Origin: Mariprofundaceae bacterium | Lineage (GTDB): Bacteria > Pseudomonadota > Zetaproteobacteria > Mariprofundales > Mariprofundaceae | Assembly: GCA_030950975.1 (NCBI GenBank) | Contig: JAUZQL010000137.1 | Span: forward strand, 1 to 8,290 | Length of the DNA: 8,290 nucleotides | Reading direction: 5' to 3' | Translations under genes and position numbers: made by a program | The notes under the pieces: generated by a model | The model's input: only the letters and a program-made list of their open reading frames with translations | The model's database searches: none | What the model was told of the DNA's origin: nothing | Shown here: positions 1-6,434 of the stretch, piece after piece | Numbering within the stretch: the stretch's first letter is position 1 | How the letters are laid out: each line of letters opens with the position of its first letter

Positions 1-644
1 GGGGGTGTTGTTTGATGTCCTTGCGATGCCATCCAATGGGTTTCCACGTCTGCAAGGTGCTCTTGGCAAGTTTGGCACATGGCATGGTAATCATCGGCGG
101 ATGGTGGATCGGTGTGTAAATGAGCTTCCACCAAGCGAACAACACCTAATTTTCGGCTGATGGCATCCAAGCATTGCCCTTGTTTGGCACGCACAAATTC
201 CGTGCTTCCACCACCAATATCAAACAATAAAAAATCATCGCAAGTGGTTTGGGGTAACACAGCACAACTTCCTAACAAGGACATATTGGCTTCATCATGC
301 CCTTGAATAATATTGATTTGAATGCCTGTTTGTTGCAAAACCTGTTGGCAAAAATGCTGACCATTGCTGGCTTCACGCATGGCAGCCGTGGCGACGGCAT
401 AGGTGTGTTTCGCATCGACATCATGCTGTCTTAAAGTATCGGCAAAGGCATGAAAAGCATCGAAGGCGCGTAACATCGCAGCACCACAGAGTTGATCACT
501 GTCATGCAAACCTTCACCCAAACGAACAATGCGATGGGTGTAAGCTTGAATATGCCAAGGGGTGATATGGTTTGATAATGCAGCTTTGGCAATCATCAAA
601 CGAAAGGTGTTGGAACCAATGTCAATGGCTGCAAAGTTGGACAT
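1..644 (-). CDS. Ppx/GppA family phosphatase, N-terminal 214 residues (3' end off the left edge)
   Basis: The translated N-terminus carries the signatures of the ASKHA-fold exopolyphosphatase/guanosine pentaphosphatase family. Residues 5-16 (AAIDIGSNTFRL) are the first phosphate-binding loop. VATAAMREASNG at 84-95 is the conserved linker motif, and GHDEA at 115-119 places E118 where the family has its catalytic glutamate. FDIGGGSTEF at 141-150 is the second phosphate loop. The family hydrolyses terminal phosphates of polyphosphate and/or converts pppGpp to ppGpp in the cytoplasm. The ATG (642-644) lies 2 nt after the stop of the carbonic anhydrase-like gene, so the two are probably translationally coupled as the end of the argC operon. 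The C-terminal part is missing, so I cannot tell a short (~300 aa) Ppx-GppA protein from a long (~500 aa) one with an HD-like domain, nor assign ppx versus gppA. The family call is firm; substrate preference is open. Confidence 0.93.
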   Translation of the reverse strand, partial: MSNFAAIDIGSNTFRLMIAKAALSNHITPWHIQAYTHRIVRLGEGLHDSDQLCGAAMLRAFDAFHAFADTLRQHDVDAKHTYAVATAAMREASNGQHFCQQVLQQTGIQINIIQGHDEANMSLLGSCAVLPQTTCDDFLLFDIGGGSTEFVRAKQGQCLDAISRKLGVVRLVEAHLHTDPPSADDYHAMCQTCQEHLADVETHWMASQGHQTTP

Positions 645-646
645 CG

Positions 647-1150
647 TTAGCCCCTGTGTGCGTGAGCAAGTTCAACATAATGCTCAGCTGAATGTCGTAA
701 AAAAGATTGTTCTTCTTCAGTAAGCGCTCGGCGTTCTCTTGCTGGACTACCTGCATAAAGAAAACCACTTTTTAGAACTTTACGTTCTGGCACCAAGGAG
801 CCAGCAGCCAGTAAACAACCTTCTTCTAAGACAGCATCATCCATCACAATCGAACCCATGCCGACCAAACAAAGGTTCTGAACTTCACAGCCGTGTAAAA
901 TAACACCATGCCCTACCGTGACATCATCACCAATGATGCAAGGCTTGCCTTCGCTGTTATGCAAGGTGCAATGATCTTGAATATTGCTGCGTTGCCCAAT
1001 GCGTATTTCATCGACATCACCCCGCAACACACTTTGATACCAAACACTGGAATCTGTGCCAATATAAACTCGCCCCATAATATCAGCGGAGGGAGCCAAC
1101 CAAGCCGATGGGTGAATTTGCGGCTGCCAATGTTGATAATAAGAAATCAT
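647..1150 (-). CDS. Gamma-class carbonic anhydrase-like hexapeptide-repeat protein (YrdA/CaiE/PaaY type)
   Basis: This 167-residue protein is built of imperfect hexapeptide repeats that form a left-handed beta-helix, with a short C-terminal helix from about residue 143, the usual size for this family. The metal-site residues of gamma carbonic anhydrases can be placed: R43 and D45 in RGD, Q58 and D59 in NIQD, and three candidate zinc/iron ligands H64 (TLHN), H81 and H86 (VGHGVILHG). The extended acidic loop of the archaeal enzyme Cam, which carries its proton-shuttle glutamate, is absent, as in most bacterial YrdA-type members. Carbonic anhydrase activity is therefore plausible but often weak or undetected in this subgroup. 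Its ATG overlaps the bactofilin stop by 4 nt (ATGA), and its own stop sits 2 nt before the Ppx/GppA start. Family is confident; physiological reaction is inferred. Confidence 0.92.
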   Translation of the reverse strand: MISYYQHWQPQIHPSAWLAPSADIMGRVYIGTDSSVWYQSVLRGDVDEIRIGQRSNIQDHCTLHNSEGKPCIIGDDVTVGHGVILHGCEVQNLCLVGMGSIVMDDAVLEEGCLLAAGSLVPERKVLKSGFLYAGSPARERRALTEEEQSFLRHSAEHYVELAHAHRG

Positions 1151-1590
1151 ACTTCTTGAAGCTTTTGGTTTTTCTGCTGGCGTGTGGGGGGTTGTTTGTT
1201 TGTTTTGGTCACTTGTTTAGCAACACTACTATCAATATGATTACAGCGACCGTTGATTGCGGAGCCTTCAGCTAATGAGAGTATTTTATATTGGACATCA
1301 CCGTTTAAATGCCCTGTTGAACCAAGCTTTAGACTTTGACTGGTGTAGACATTGCCTTCAATCGTACCATGTAAAATAAGGCTAGGTACATGCACTTCCC
1401 CTTGAATGATGGAACCTTCACTGACAATCAATGTACCATCCTTATCAGCGTGAATATTACCATTGAATTTACCATCAATACGGACAGCACCTTCAAAAGA
1501 TAATTCACCTGTGATGACGGAGTGTGCACCAATCAGGGTGTCAATTTGTTGTGGGTCATTGCTGACATTTTTTTCACGTTTTCTTAGCAT
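1147..1590 (-). CDS. Bactofilin (polymer-forming cytoskeletal protein, DUF583)
   Basis: A 147-residue protein whose core (about residues 16-118) is a run of short beta-strand repeats with regularly spaced glycines, for example LIGAHSVITGEL at 19-30, VRIDGKFNGNI at 36-46 and LILHGTIEGNV at 71-81. This is the bactofilin right-handed beta-helix, which polymerises without nucleotide into filaments on the inner face of the membrane and scaffolds cell-wall enzymes or polar proteins. The N-terminus MLRKREK is short and basic with one hydrophobic residue, resembling the membrane-targeting peptide of other bactofilins. The tail (122-147) is Q/K-rich and likely disordered. The ATG directly abuts the TAA of the upstream membrane coiled-coil gene, with a GAG eight bases before it as a weak Shine-Dalgarno. 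That proximity suggests the two proteins work together. The class is clear; the specific role (shape, polarity or division) cannot be read from sequence. Confidence 0.93.
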   Translation of the reverse strand: MLRKREKNVSNDPQQIDTLIGAHSVITGELSFEGAVRIDGKFNGNIHADKDGTLIVSEGSIIQGEVHVPSLILHGTIEGNVYTSQSLKLGSTGHLNGDVQYKILSLAEGSAINGRCNHIDSSVAKQVTKTNKQPPTRQQKNQKLQEV

Positions 1591-2325
1591 TTATATCTCA
1601 AATTTGCAGGATTTCCGTATGATTTCTTTGCCTTTTTTATTGTAAAGGATCAAATCAATACGAGGGTGCTGAGGGAGTGGCGTAAGTCCTGCGGCATGAA
1701 TTTCCCCTTGCACAAAGGTATGAGTTTCCATTTGGAATGGCAATTTCTCGTTACCATTTTTGAAATGTAAAGGATAACTACTCCCTTGAACATCGTGATA
1801 AATAAATTGTAAACTACCTCCAATATGACGTGGGTAGTTACCACCTTTGACTAAAGTGACATGAAAAAACAAACGATGCGGTGAAAGTGATTGTAAGCTT
1901 GCTTGAATAATTTGAACATGCTGCCCTTTTCTAGCGTCTAAGATGCTATGAAAGACTTGTATGCGTTGCTGTAAGCGAGAAACATCCTCTTGTTGCTTTT
2001 GTAAAATCTTTTTCAAGCCATTTATTTGAGCTTGTTTTAAAGTGTTTTCAGTCTCTGATGCCAATAGTTGTGATCGAACGGAAGCAAACTGGTTTTCTAG
2101 TTGATGCAACATAATTTCAATATCATGGTTTTTTTTGGATGGTGGATTGTAATGATGATTGATGACCATACCCATCAACAGGCTGATGGTTGGAATGATT
2201 AGGATCGTAATGGGGCGAATATGGATGTTTTTGGCGGGTCGACCATTACTCGCTTCGACCACCATGATTTGTTTGACTTTGAACCAAAATTCTAACAAAC
2301 GTTGCCAACCTGTTTTCTTAACCAT
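1591..2325 (-). CDS. Single-pass membrane protein with coiled coil, DUF6776-like
   Basis: A 244-residue protein of unknown function. A basic, amphipathic N-terminus (1-37) precedes one hydrophobic membrane segment at about 38-56 (TILIIPTISLLMGMV region). A polar, Q/E/L-rich stretch at about 68-128 looks like a periplasmic coiled coil. The last ~95 residues have alternating hydrophobic/polar strands (e.g. HRLFFHVTLVKG, RIDLILYNKKGKE) that suggest a small beta-rich domain. The N-terminus lacks a cleavable signal, so the predicted topology is N-in/C-out. I see no HxH or other M23 peptidase motif, although the TM plus coiled-coil layout resembles the membrane-anchored LytM proteins often paired with bactofilins. 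Position between argC and a bactofilin matches, from memory, a conserved Pseudomonas arrangement with a DUF6776 protein. The ATG lies 6 nt after the argC stop, with no good Shine-Dalgarno, so translation is probably coupled. Function as a bactofilin anchor is an inference. Confidence 0.8.
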   Translation of the reverse strand: MVKKTGWQRLLEFWFKVKQIMVVEASNGRPAKNIHIRPITILIIPTISLLMGMVINHHYNPPSKKNHDIEIMLHQLENQFASVRSQLLASETENTLKQAQINGLKKILQKQQEDVSRLQQRIQVFHSILDARKGQHVQIIQASLQSLSPHRLFFHVTLVKGGNYPRHIGGSLQFIYHDVQGSSYPLHFKNGNEKLPFQMETHTFVQGEIHAAGLTPLPQHPRIDLILYNKKGKEIIRKSCKFEI

Positions 2326-2331
2326 AGGGAT

Positions 2332-3363
2332 TTATGGCCACTGGGCGTGAATCGAAAGCCCTGTTCCTTCATCTAAACCCAACATGATATTGGCGTTTTG
2401 AATCGCTTGCCCCGACGCACCTTTTAATAAATTATCAATGCAACTAACCACTACAGCTTCCGTATCACTTAAACGACACATACCAATATCACAGCGATTA
2501 CTGCCAGATACACCTTTGGTCGATGGTAACTTGCCTTCAGGTAAAATACGCACAAACGGCTCATCTTGATAGGCTTGAAGCAATGTTTGATGCCATGTCT
2601 CGGTATGTTCTCCTGTTAAATGTAAAGTGGTCAACATGCCACGTGACATGGGAATAAGATGGGGAACAAAACGTACTTTGACGGATTTCTGTCCAAAATT
2701 TTCAGCCCATTCTTCCATTTCCCAAGCGTGGCGATGGCGAGGTAAACCATAGGCACTCAGTCCTTCATTGACTTCACAATAAAGAAGCCCTGTTTTGGCT
2801 GTCCGACCTGCGCCTGATGTACCTGATTTTGAATCAACAATGATGGAACTATCATCCAATAACTTGGCTTTTAGCAAAGGAATCAAGGGCAACAAGGTCG
2901 ATGTAGGATAACAACCAGGGTTGGCAACTAAATTTGCTTGTGCAATATCAGTGCGTGCCCATTCACTTAAACCATACACGGCATCTTGTAATAGATGAGG
3001 GTGCGGATGCGCTAAACCATAGGCTTGCTGATAAATATCAGGCGATTGGTGGCGAAAATCAGCCGATAAATCCACGACCTTTTTTCCTGCATCCAATGCT
3101 TTTTTTACACTTTCAGCCGCCGCACCATGGGGTAAAGCCGTAAATACCAATTGAACATCATCAGCAAGTGCTGCATCTGCTTTTGCCAGTGTTAAATCAC
3201 CCACATGACCTGTGATACCAGGTAAGACATCCCTTACTTTTTTACCTGCTTGGGAGTGAGCGCCTACATGAGTTACTTCCAAATATGGGTGGTTTTCAAT
3301 CAAACGAATAAGTTCTGCACCTGTATAACCAGTGGAACCAAGGATAGCGACATGAATATTCAT
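2332..3363 (-). CDS. argC: N-acetyl-gamma-glutamyl-phosphate reductase ArgC (type 1)
   Basis: ArgC performs the third step of arginine synthesis: NADPH-dependent reduction of N-acetyl-glutamyl-5-phosphate to the semialdehyde, in the cytoplasm. The 343-residue length is normal for the type 1 enzyme. Residues 9-15 (GSTGYTG) form the Rossmann dinucleotide loop. LPHG (77-80) and DLSADFR (98-104) are family blocks. NPGCYPTS contains the catalytic C151. DSKSGTSGAGR (177-187) and HRH (210-212) complete the substrate site. The start is fixed: an in-frame TAG lies four codons upstream of the ATG at 3361-3363. No Shine-Dalgarno is visible; the bases just before the ATG are pyrimidine-rich. It is the first gene of the minus-strand unit that continues into the coiled-coil protein and bactofilin, and is divergent from deaD. 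No other arg gene is in view, as is usual where arg genes are scattered. Confidence 0.97.
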   Translation of the reverse strand: MNIHVAILGSTGYTGAELIRLIENHPYLEVTHVGAHSQAGKKVRDVLPGITGHVGDLTLAKADAALADDVQLVFTALPHGAAAESVKKALDAGKKVVDLSADFRHQSPDIYQQAYGLAHPHPHLLQDAVYGLSEWARTDIAQANLVANPGCYPTSTLLPLIPLLKAKLLDDSSIIVDSKSGTSGAGRTAKTGLLYCEVNEGLSAYGLPRHRHAWEMEEWAENFGQKSVKVRFVPHLIPMSRGMLTTLHLTGEHTETWHQTLLQAYQDEPFVRILPEGKLPSTKGVSGSNRCDIGMCRLSDTEAVVVSCIDNLLKGASGQAIQNANIMLGLDEGTGLSIHAQWP

Positions 3364-3401
3364 GCGGGAAGACTACAAAGCAAGGCTGTGAAACGAAAGC
3401 A

Positions 3402-3429
3402 TTGTATGTAAACAAGGTCAAGGTATGAT
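3402..3429 (+). promoter_or_regulatory. Candidate sigma70 promoter for deaD
   Basis: A TATGAT box at 3424-3429 differs from the -10 consensus at one base. TTGTAT at 3402-3407 could be a weak -35 element (first three bases match) with a 16-nt spacer. Transcription would begin near 3436 and give a leader of roughly 65 nt before the deaD ATG. On the other strand the same bases include TACAAT (3401-3406), a possible -10 for argC, though no good -35 accompanies it. No other promoter-like pair in the intergenic region looks better. This is a pattern match only. Confidence 0.4.
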
Positions 3430-3438
3430 GCGCGATTC

Positions 3439-3458
3439 CTGCATGGAAAGATATGCAG
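3439..3458 (+). repeat. Short inverted repeat in the argC-deaD intergenic region
   Basis: CTGCAT at 3439-3444 is perfectly complementary in inverted order to ATGCAG at 3453-3458, with an 8-nt spacer. It falls just after the predicted deaD transcription start, so it could be a 5' leader hairpin or a two-fold operator between the divergent genes. Six-base arms can arise by chance, so the role is uncertain. Confidence 0.3.
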
Positions 3459-3481
3459 ATTATTGAAAATAGGGCTATCAA

Positions 3482-3495
3482 CGCCCGCTAGGGTG
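3482..3495 (+). promoter_or_regulatory. deaD Shine-Dalgarno with potential sequestering hairpin
   Basis: The ribosome-binding site of deaD is AGGG (3490-3493), 7 nt before the ATG at 3501. Bases 3482-3486 (CGCCC) can pair with 3491-3495 (GGGTG) as a 5-bp stem including one G-U pair and a GCTA loop, which would hide the Shine-Dalgarno. The upstream GGGC at 3472-3475 can instead pair with GCCC at 3483-3486, which would free it. The two small stems are mutually exclusive. The pairing is seen in the sequence; any regulatory role is inferred. Confidence 0.35.
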
Positions 3496-3500
3496 TTTTG

Positions 3501-5336
3501 ATGTCTTCTGAAGAAAACGTAGAAATAAAATTTGCAGATTTGGGGCTTTCTGAACCTGTGATGAAGGGTTTAAGTGATGTGGGTTATGAATCACCATCAC
3601 CGATTCAAGCCGAAATGATTCCATATATGATGGATGGTCGTGATGTCTTGGGTCAAGCGCAAACAGGTACAGGTAAAACAGCAGCTTTTGCCTTGCCGAT
3701 TTTATCTAAAATTGATTTAAATGAACGTGATCCTCAAGTCTTGGTGCTAGCACCAACGCGTGAGTTGGCGATTCAAGTGGCTGAAGCGTTTCAGCAATAT
3801 GCACATCATATCAAAGGTTTTCATGTATTGCCTATTTATGGCGGACAAAGTTATGACACACAATTGCGCGCATTAAAACGTGGCGTACATGTGGTGGTCG
3901 GTACTCCAGGGCGCGTGATGGATCATATGCGTCGTAAAACATTAAAGCTTGATGGTTTAAAGACTTTGGTACTTGATGAAGCCGATGAAATGTTGCGTAT
4001 GGGATTTATTGATGATGTCGAATGGGTGTTGGAACAAACACCAAAAACACGTCAAATTGCCTTATTTTCTGCCACCATGCCCGCCGTCATTCGGAAAATT
4101 ACAGATCGTTATTTAAGCAATCCTAAGCATGTGACCATTAAAAATAAAACCAGTACAGTGGACACAATTCGTCAACGTTATTGGTCCGTCAGTGGTCGTC
4201 ATAAAATGGATGCCTTGACACGTATTCTCGAAGCTGAAGATTTTGATGGCATAATTATTTTTGTGCGTACACGTGGCGCAACGGTTGAAGTTGCTGAAAA
4301 ACTAGAAGCACGAGGTTTTAGTGCGGCAGCCTTGAATGGTGAAATTGCTCAAAAGCAACGGGAACAAATCGTCAACCGTTTGAAAAAAGGGCATTTGGAT
4401 ATTTTGGTGGCAACCGATGTCGTCGCACGTGGTTTGGATATTAACCGTATTTCACATGTGATTAACTATGATATTCCCGGTGATACAGAATCCTATGTTC
4501 ATCGTATCGGACGTACAGGTCGTGCAGGTCGTCAAGGCGATGCAATTTTATTTGTAGCACCGCGTGAACGTCGCATGTTGTATTCTATTGAACGTGCCAC
4601 ACGTCAAAAAATTGCTGAATATCACATGCCATCCACGGCTGACATCAATGATAAACGTGTGGATGCCTTTAAGCAGAAAATTCAAGCGACTTTAGAAGCT
4701 GATGATTTGGAATTATATGCCAAAATCATTGAGCAATATGAAGCAGAACATGAAGTGCCTGCGCAAGAAATTGCAGCCGCATTGGCAAAAATGGTGCAAG
4801 GTGATACACCGTTATTATTGGCTGAATCCAAGCATGCTGAACGCAAACCTCGTGTTGAAAACCGCTCTGAAAGAACAACTGAATCGAGTGATCGCCCTCA
4901 ACGTGAACGTCGTCCTGCTCATCCAAAAACACGCTCGCTACCTCGTTTAGAACGTGGTATGGAGCGTTTTCGTTTGGATGTTGGGTCAGATCACAATGCT
5001 CAAAAGGGTAATATTGTGGGCGCTGTTGCCAATGAATCAGGCATTGAAAATGAATTTATTGGTCATATTGAGATTTATGATCGTTATAGCACTATTGATT
5101 TACCTGAAGGTATGCCGAATCATATTTTAAAAACCTTGCAAGAAGCTCGTGTGATGGGTCGTAAAATGAACATGACGCGTGAAGAAATGGAAGATTTATC
5201 ACATGATAAAGAACGTATTCAGCGTGGTCGTTCTTCATCGAAACGTCGTGATGAAGGTTCGCATTCAAAACGTGGAAGAAGTGGACCTTCTCGGTCACGT
5301 TCAGGTGGTCACACACCGCCGAAACGTCGTTCATAA
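3501..5336 (+). CDS. deaD: ATP-dependent DEAD-box RNA helicase DeaD/CsdA
   Basis: The protein has 611 residues, close to E. coli DeaD (629). RecA-like domain 1 holds the Q motif (F11 and Q36 region), AQTGTGKT (53-60), PTRELA (85-90), TPGR (135-138), DEAD (159-162) and SAT (190-192). Domain 2 holds IIFVRT (252-257), ATDVVARGLDI (304-314) and HRIGRTGR (334-341). After a charged linker (about 445-485), residues 488-560 match the DbpA-type RRM-like RNA-binding domain, followed by an R/S/K-rich disordered tail. This architecture is that of DeaD, which unwinds RNA in large ribosomal subunit assembly and mRNA decay, typically induced by cold. The frame could open at a TTG at 3498, but AGGG lies only 4 nt from it and 7 nt from the ATG at 3501, so the ATG is preferred. 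Frequent CGT arginine codons suggest good expression. Monocistronic: divergent from argC and ended by a strong terminator. Confidence 0.96.
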   Translation: MSSEENVEIKFADLGLSEPVMKGLSDVGYESPSPIQAEMIPYMMDGRDVLGQAQTGTGKTAAFALPILSKIDLNERDPQVLVLAPTRELAIQVAEAFQQYAHHIKGFHVLPIYGGQSYDTQLRALKRGVHVVVGTPGRVMDHMRRKTLKLDGLKTLVLDEADEMLRMGFIDDVEWVLEQTPKTRQIALFSATMPAVIRKITDRYLSNPKHVTIKNKTSTVDTIRQRYWSVSGRHKMDALTRILEAEDFDGIIIFVRTRGATVEVAEKLEARGFSAAALNGEIAQKQREQIVNRLKKGHLDILVATDVVARGLDINRISHVINYDIPGDTESYVHRIGRTGRAGRQGDAILFVAPRERRMLYSIERATRQKIAEYHMPSTADINDKRVDAFKQKIQATLEADDLELYAKIIEQYEAEHEVPAQEIAAALAKMVQGDTPLLLAESKHAERKPRVENRSERTTESSDRPQRERRPAHPKTRSLPRLERGMERFRLDVGSDHNAQKGNIVGAVANESGIENEFIGHIEIYDRYSTIDLPEGMPNHILKTLQEARVMGRKMNMTREEMEDLSHDKERIQRGRSSSKRRDEGSHSKRGRSGPSRSRSGGHTPPKRRS

Positions 5337-5358
5337 ATTGATAGGATGACTTAGACGT

Positions 5359-5391
5359 AAAGGGCGTAGCGTAAGCTGCGCCCTTTTTTTT
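5359..5391 (+). terminator. Intrinsic terminator of deaD
   Basis: GGGCGTAGC (5362-5370) pairs with GCTGCGCCC (5375-5383) in a 9-bp, GC-rich stem with one G-U pair and a GTAA tetraloop, followed by eight T's (5384-5391) and preceded by A's that extend the stem into the T run. It starts 22 nt after the deaD stop and ends 3 nt before the stop of the convergent arsS gene. Read on the minus strand the same stem is followed only by TTTAC, so it may also end arsS transcription weakly. Confidence 0.93.
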
Positions 5392-5394
5392 ACC

Positions 5395-6351
5395 TTAACC
5401 CAATGCGCCAGAACAGCTTGAGCCTTGCCCTGCCGTACAACCATAACAATGATCCATGATGGCAATGGGCATACCTTCCATATTTTTTTCTAATAATTCA
5501 GATAGATGTGTTTTACCTTGACCGTGTAATGGTAAATCCAACATTTGATTAAAATCACAATCATAAACATAGCCTTGCCAATCAATACTCAGCAATGAAC
5601 GGCACATCACCGATTCAAGATTCGCTTCAGAATAATGGGCTTTGAGTTGTTGCATATAAGGTTCAAATTGACCTTGTGAAATAAGGTAACTACCAAAACG
5701 TTTAATCGGCATATTGGTAATGGTAAAGAGTTGATTAAAGGTAATATTGAAACGTTCGTTCAATTCTTTTTTATAGGCTGCTTGCAATTCAACTTGTGAA
5801 GGGGGCAAAGATGTTCCTGTTGGATTGTACACAAGATTCAATATTAAACCGCTGCCTTCTTGACCATAACCCAAAGCATTCAATGCTTGAATACCTGCAA
5901 TACTGCGTGCAAAAACGCCTTTGCCACGTTGTGCATCCACATTTTCACCCAAATAACAGGGTAGGGATGCGGATATTTCAACGTGATGATTCGCCAAAAA
6001 TTCAGCTAAATCATCATAAGCTTCTTCACTTAGAATGGTTAAATTACATCGATCAATGACGTTGATGCCCAATTGACGGGCTTCATGCACCAAATAACGA
6101 AAATCTGGATTCATTTCAGGCGCACCGCCTGTTAAATCTAAGGTTTTAATATTGGAACGTCTTAAAAAATCCAATATCGTTTCAATGGTTTCACGTTGCA
6201 TGATTTCTTTGCGGCGTGGCCCAGCATCAACATGACAGTGGATGCACGTTTGGTTGCATAGATAGCCTAAGTTGACTTGTAATGTTGTTAACGTCCCGCG
6301 TCTGATGGCTGGAAAGTCTGTTTTTTCTAGGCGTGGGCGACAATCGTGCAT
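5395..6351 (-). CDS. arsS: Radical SAM protein of the arsenosugar biosynthesis ArsS family (DUF3641 C-terminus)
   Basis: A 318-residue radical SAM enzyme. CNQTCIHC at 32-39 is the CX3CX2C [4Fe-4S] site, and TGGAPE at 74-79 is the SAM-contacting motif. RCNLT (C102) and LPCY (C132) are blocks I associate with ArsS. The C-terminal DUF3641 half has C250, C265 and the terminal cluster C302, C305 and C313 (HCYGCTAGQGSSCSG). Family members are reported to transfer the SAM-derived adenosyl group to methylated arsenic on the way to arsenosugars. Some homologues are selenoproteins; here the terminal site reads as cysteine. The open frame extends to a TTG at 6363, but GGAGGT (6356-6361) sits 4 nt before the ATG at 6349-6351, so that ATG is the start. 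It follows dut after 78 nt on the same strand. No arsM or other ars gene is in the window, so substrate rests on homology. Confidence 0.88.
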   Translation of the reverse strand: MHDCRPRLEKTDFPAIRRGTLTTLQVNLGYLCNQTCIHCHVDAGPRRKEIMQRETIETILDFLRRSNIKTLDLTGGAPEMNPDFRYLVHEARQLGINVIDRCNLTILSEEAYDDLAEFLANHHVEISASLPCYLGENVDAQRGKGVFARSIAGIQALNALGYGQEGSGLILNLVYNPTGTSLPPSQVELQAAYKKELNERFNITFNQLFTITNMPIKRFGSYLISQGQFEPYMQQLKAHYSEANLESVMCRSLLSIDWQGYVYDCDFNQMLDLPLHGQGKTHLSELLEKNMEGMPIAIMDHCYGCTAGQGSSCSGALG

Positions 6352-6355
6352 GCGC

Positions 6356-6361
6356 ACCTCC
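6356..6361 (-). promoter_or_regulatory. Strong Shine-Dalgarno that sets the arsS start
   Basis: GGAGGT on the minus strand lies 4 nt before the ATG at 6349-6351. It overlaps the first codons of the longer frame that would start with TTG at 6363, which argues that the upstream TTG is not used. Confidence 0.75.
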
Positions 6362-6409
6362 AAATATGATAATGAAGCTTAAGTCGGTACGGTATTGGCG
6401 AACTTACAG

Positions 6410-6434
6410 ATTGATTTCAGATCAAAAAATCAAT
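6410..6434 (-). repeat. AT-rich inverted repeat overlapping the dut stop
   Basis: ATTGATTT (6410-6417) and AAATCAAT (6427-6434) are perfect 8-base inverted arms around a 9-nt spacer. The arms include the TGA stop of dut (6430-6432). It could be a weak RNA hairpin between dut and arsS, acting in attenuation or mRNA stability, or a protein-binding dyad. It lacks a GC-rich stem and a proper T tract, so it is not a convincing intrinsic terminator. Confidence 0.4.

Noticed and set aside
908..1159. Plus-strand open frame opposite the carbonic anhydrase-like gene
   Set aside because: It is antisense to a well-supported gene, has no Shine-Dalgarno or family resemblance, and looks like a shadow frame. 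The same holds for the other short antisense or out-of-frame stretches at 1463-1645, 2159-2350, 2934-3143, 4702-4950, 5796-6059 and 6965-7329.
3296..3481. Short minus-strand frame overlapping the argC start and the intergenic region
   Set aside because: It overlaps the argC N-terminus in another frame, and its peptide is Cys/His/Phe-rich without recognisable motifs or a ribosome site; most likely a chance frame.
5092..5334. Minus-strand frame opposite the deaD 3' end
   Set aside because: It is antisense to the RRM-like domain and RS tail of DeaD, and its composition is explained by the complement of that coding sequence.
5359..5391. Bidirectional terminator shared by deaD and arsS
   Set aside because: The stem is symmetric, but on the minus strand only three T's follow, so strong termination of arsS here is not supported.
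6352..6371. TATCAT (6366-6371, minus strand) as a -10 box for arsS, and TTG at 6363 as the arsS start
   Set aside because: That -10 would start transcription inside the Shine-Dalgarno and has no -35 partner; the TTG would overlap the strong GGAGGT that serves the ATG at 6351.
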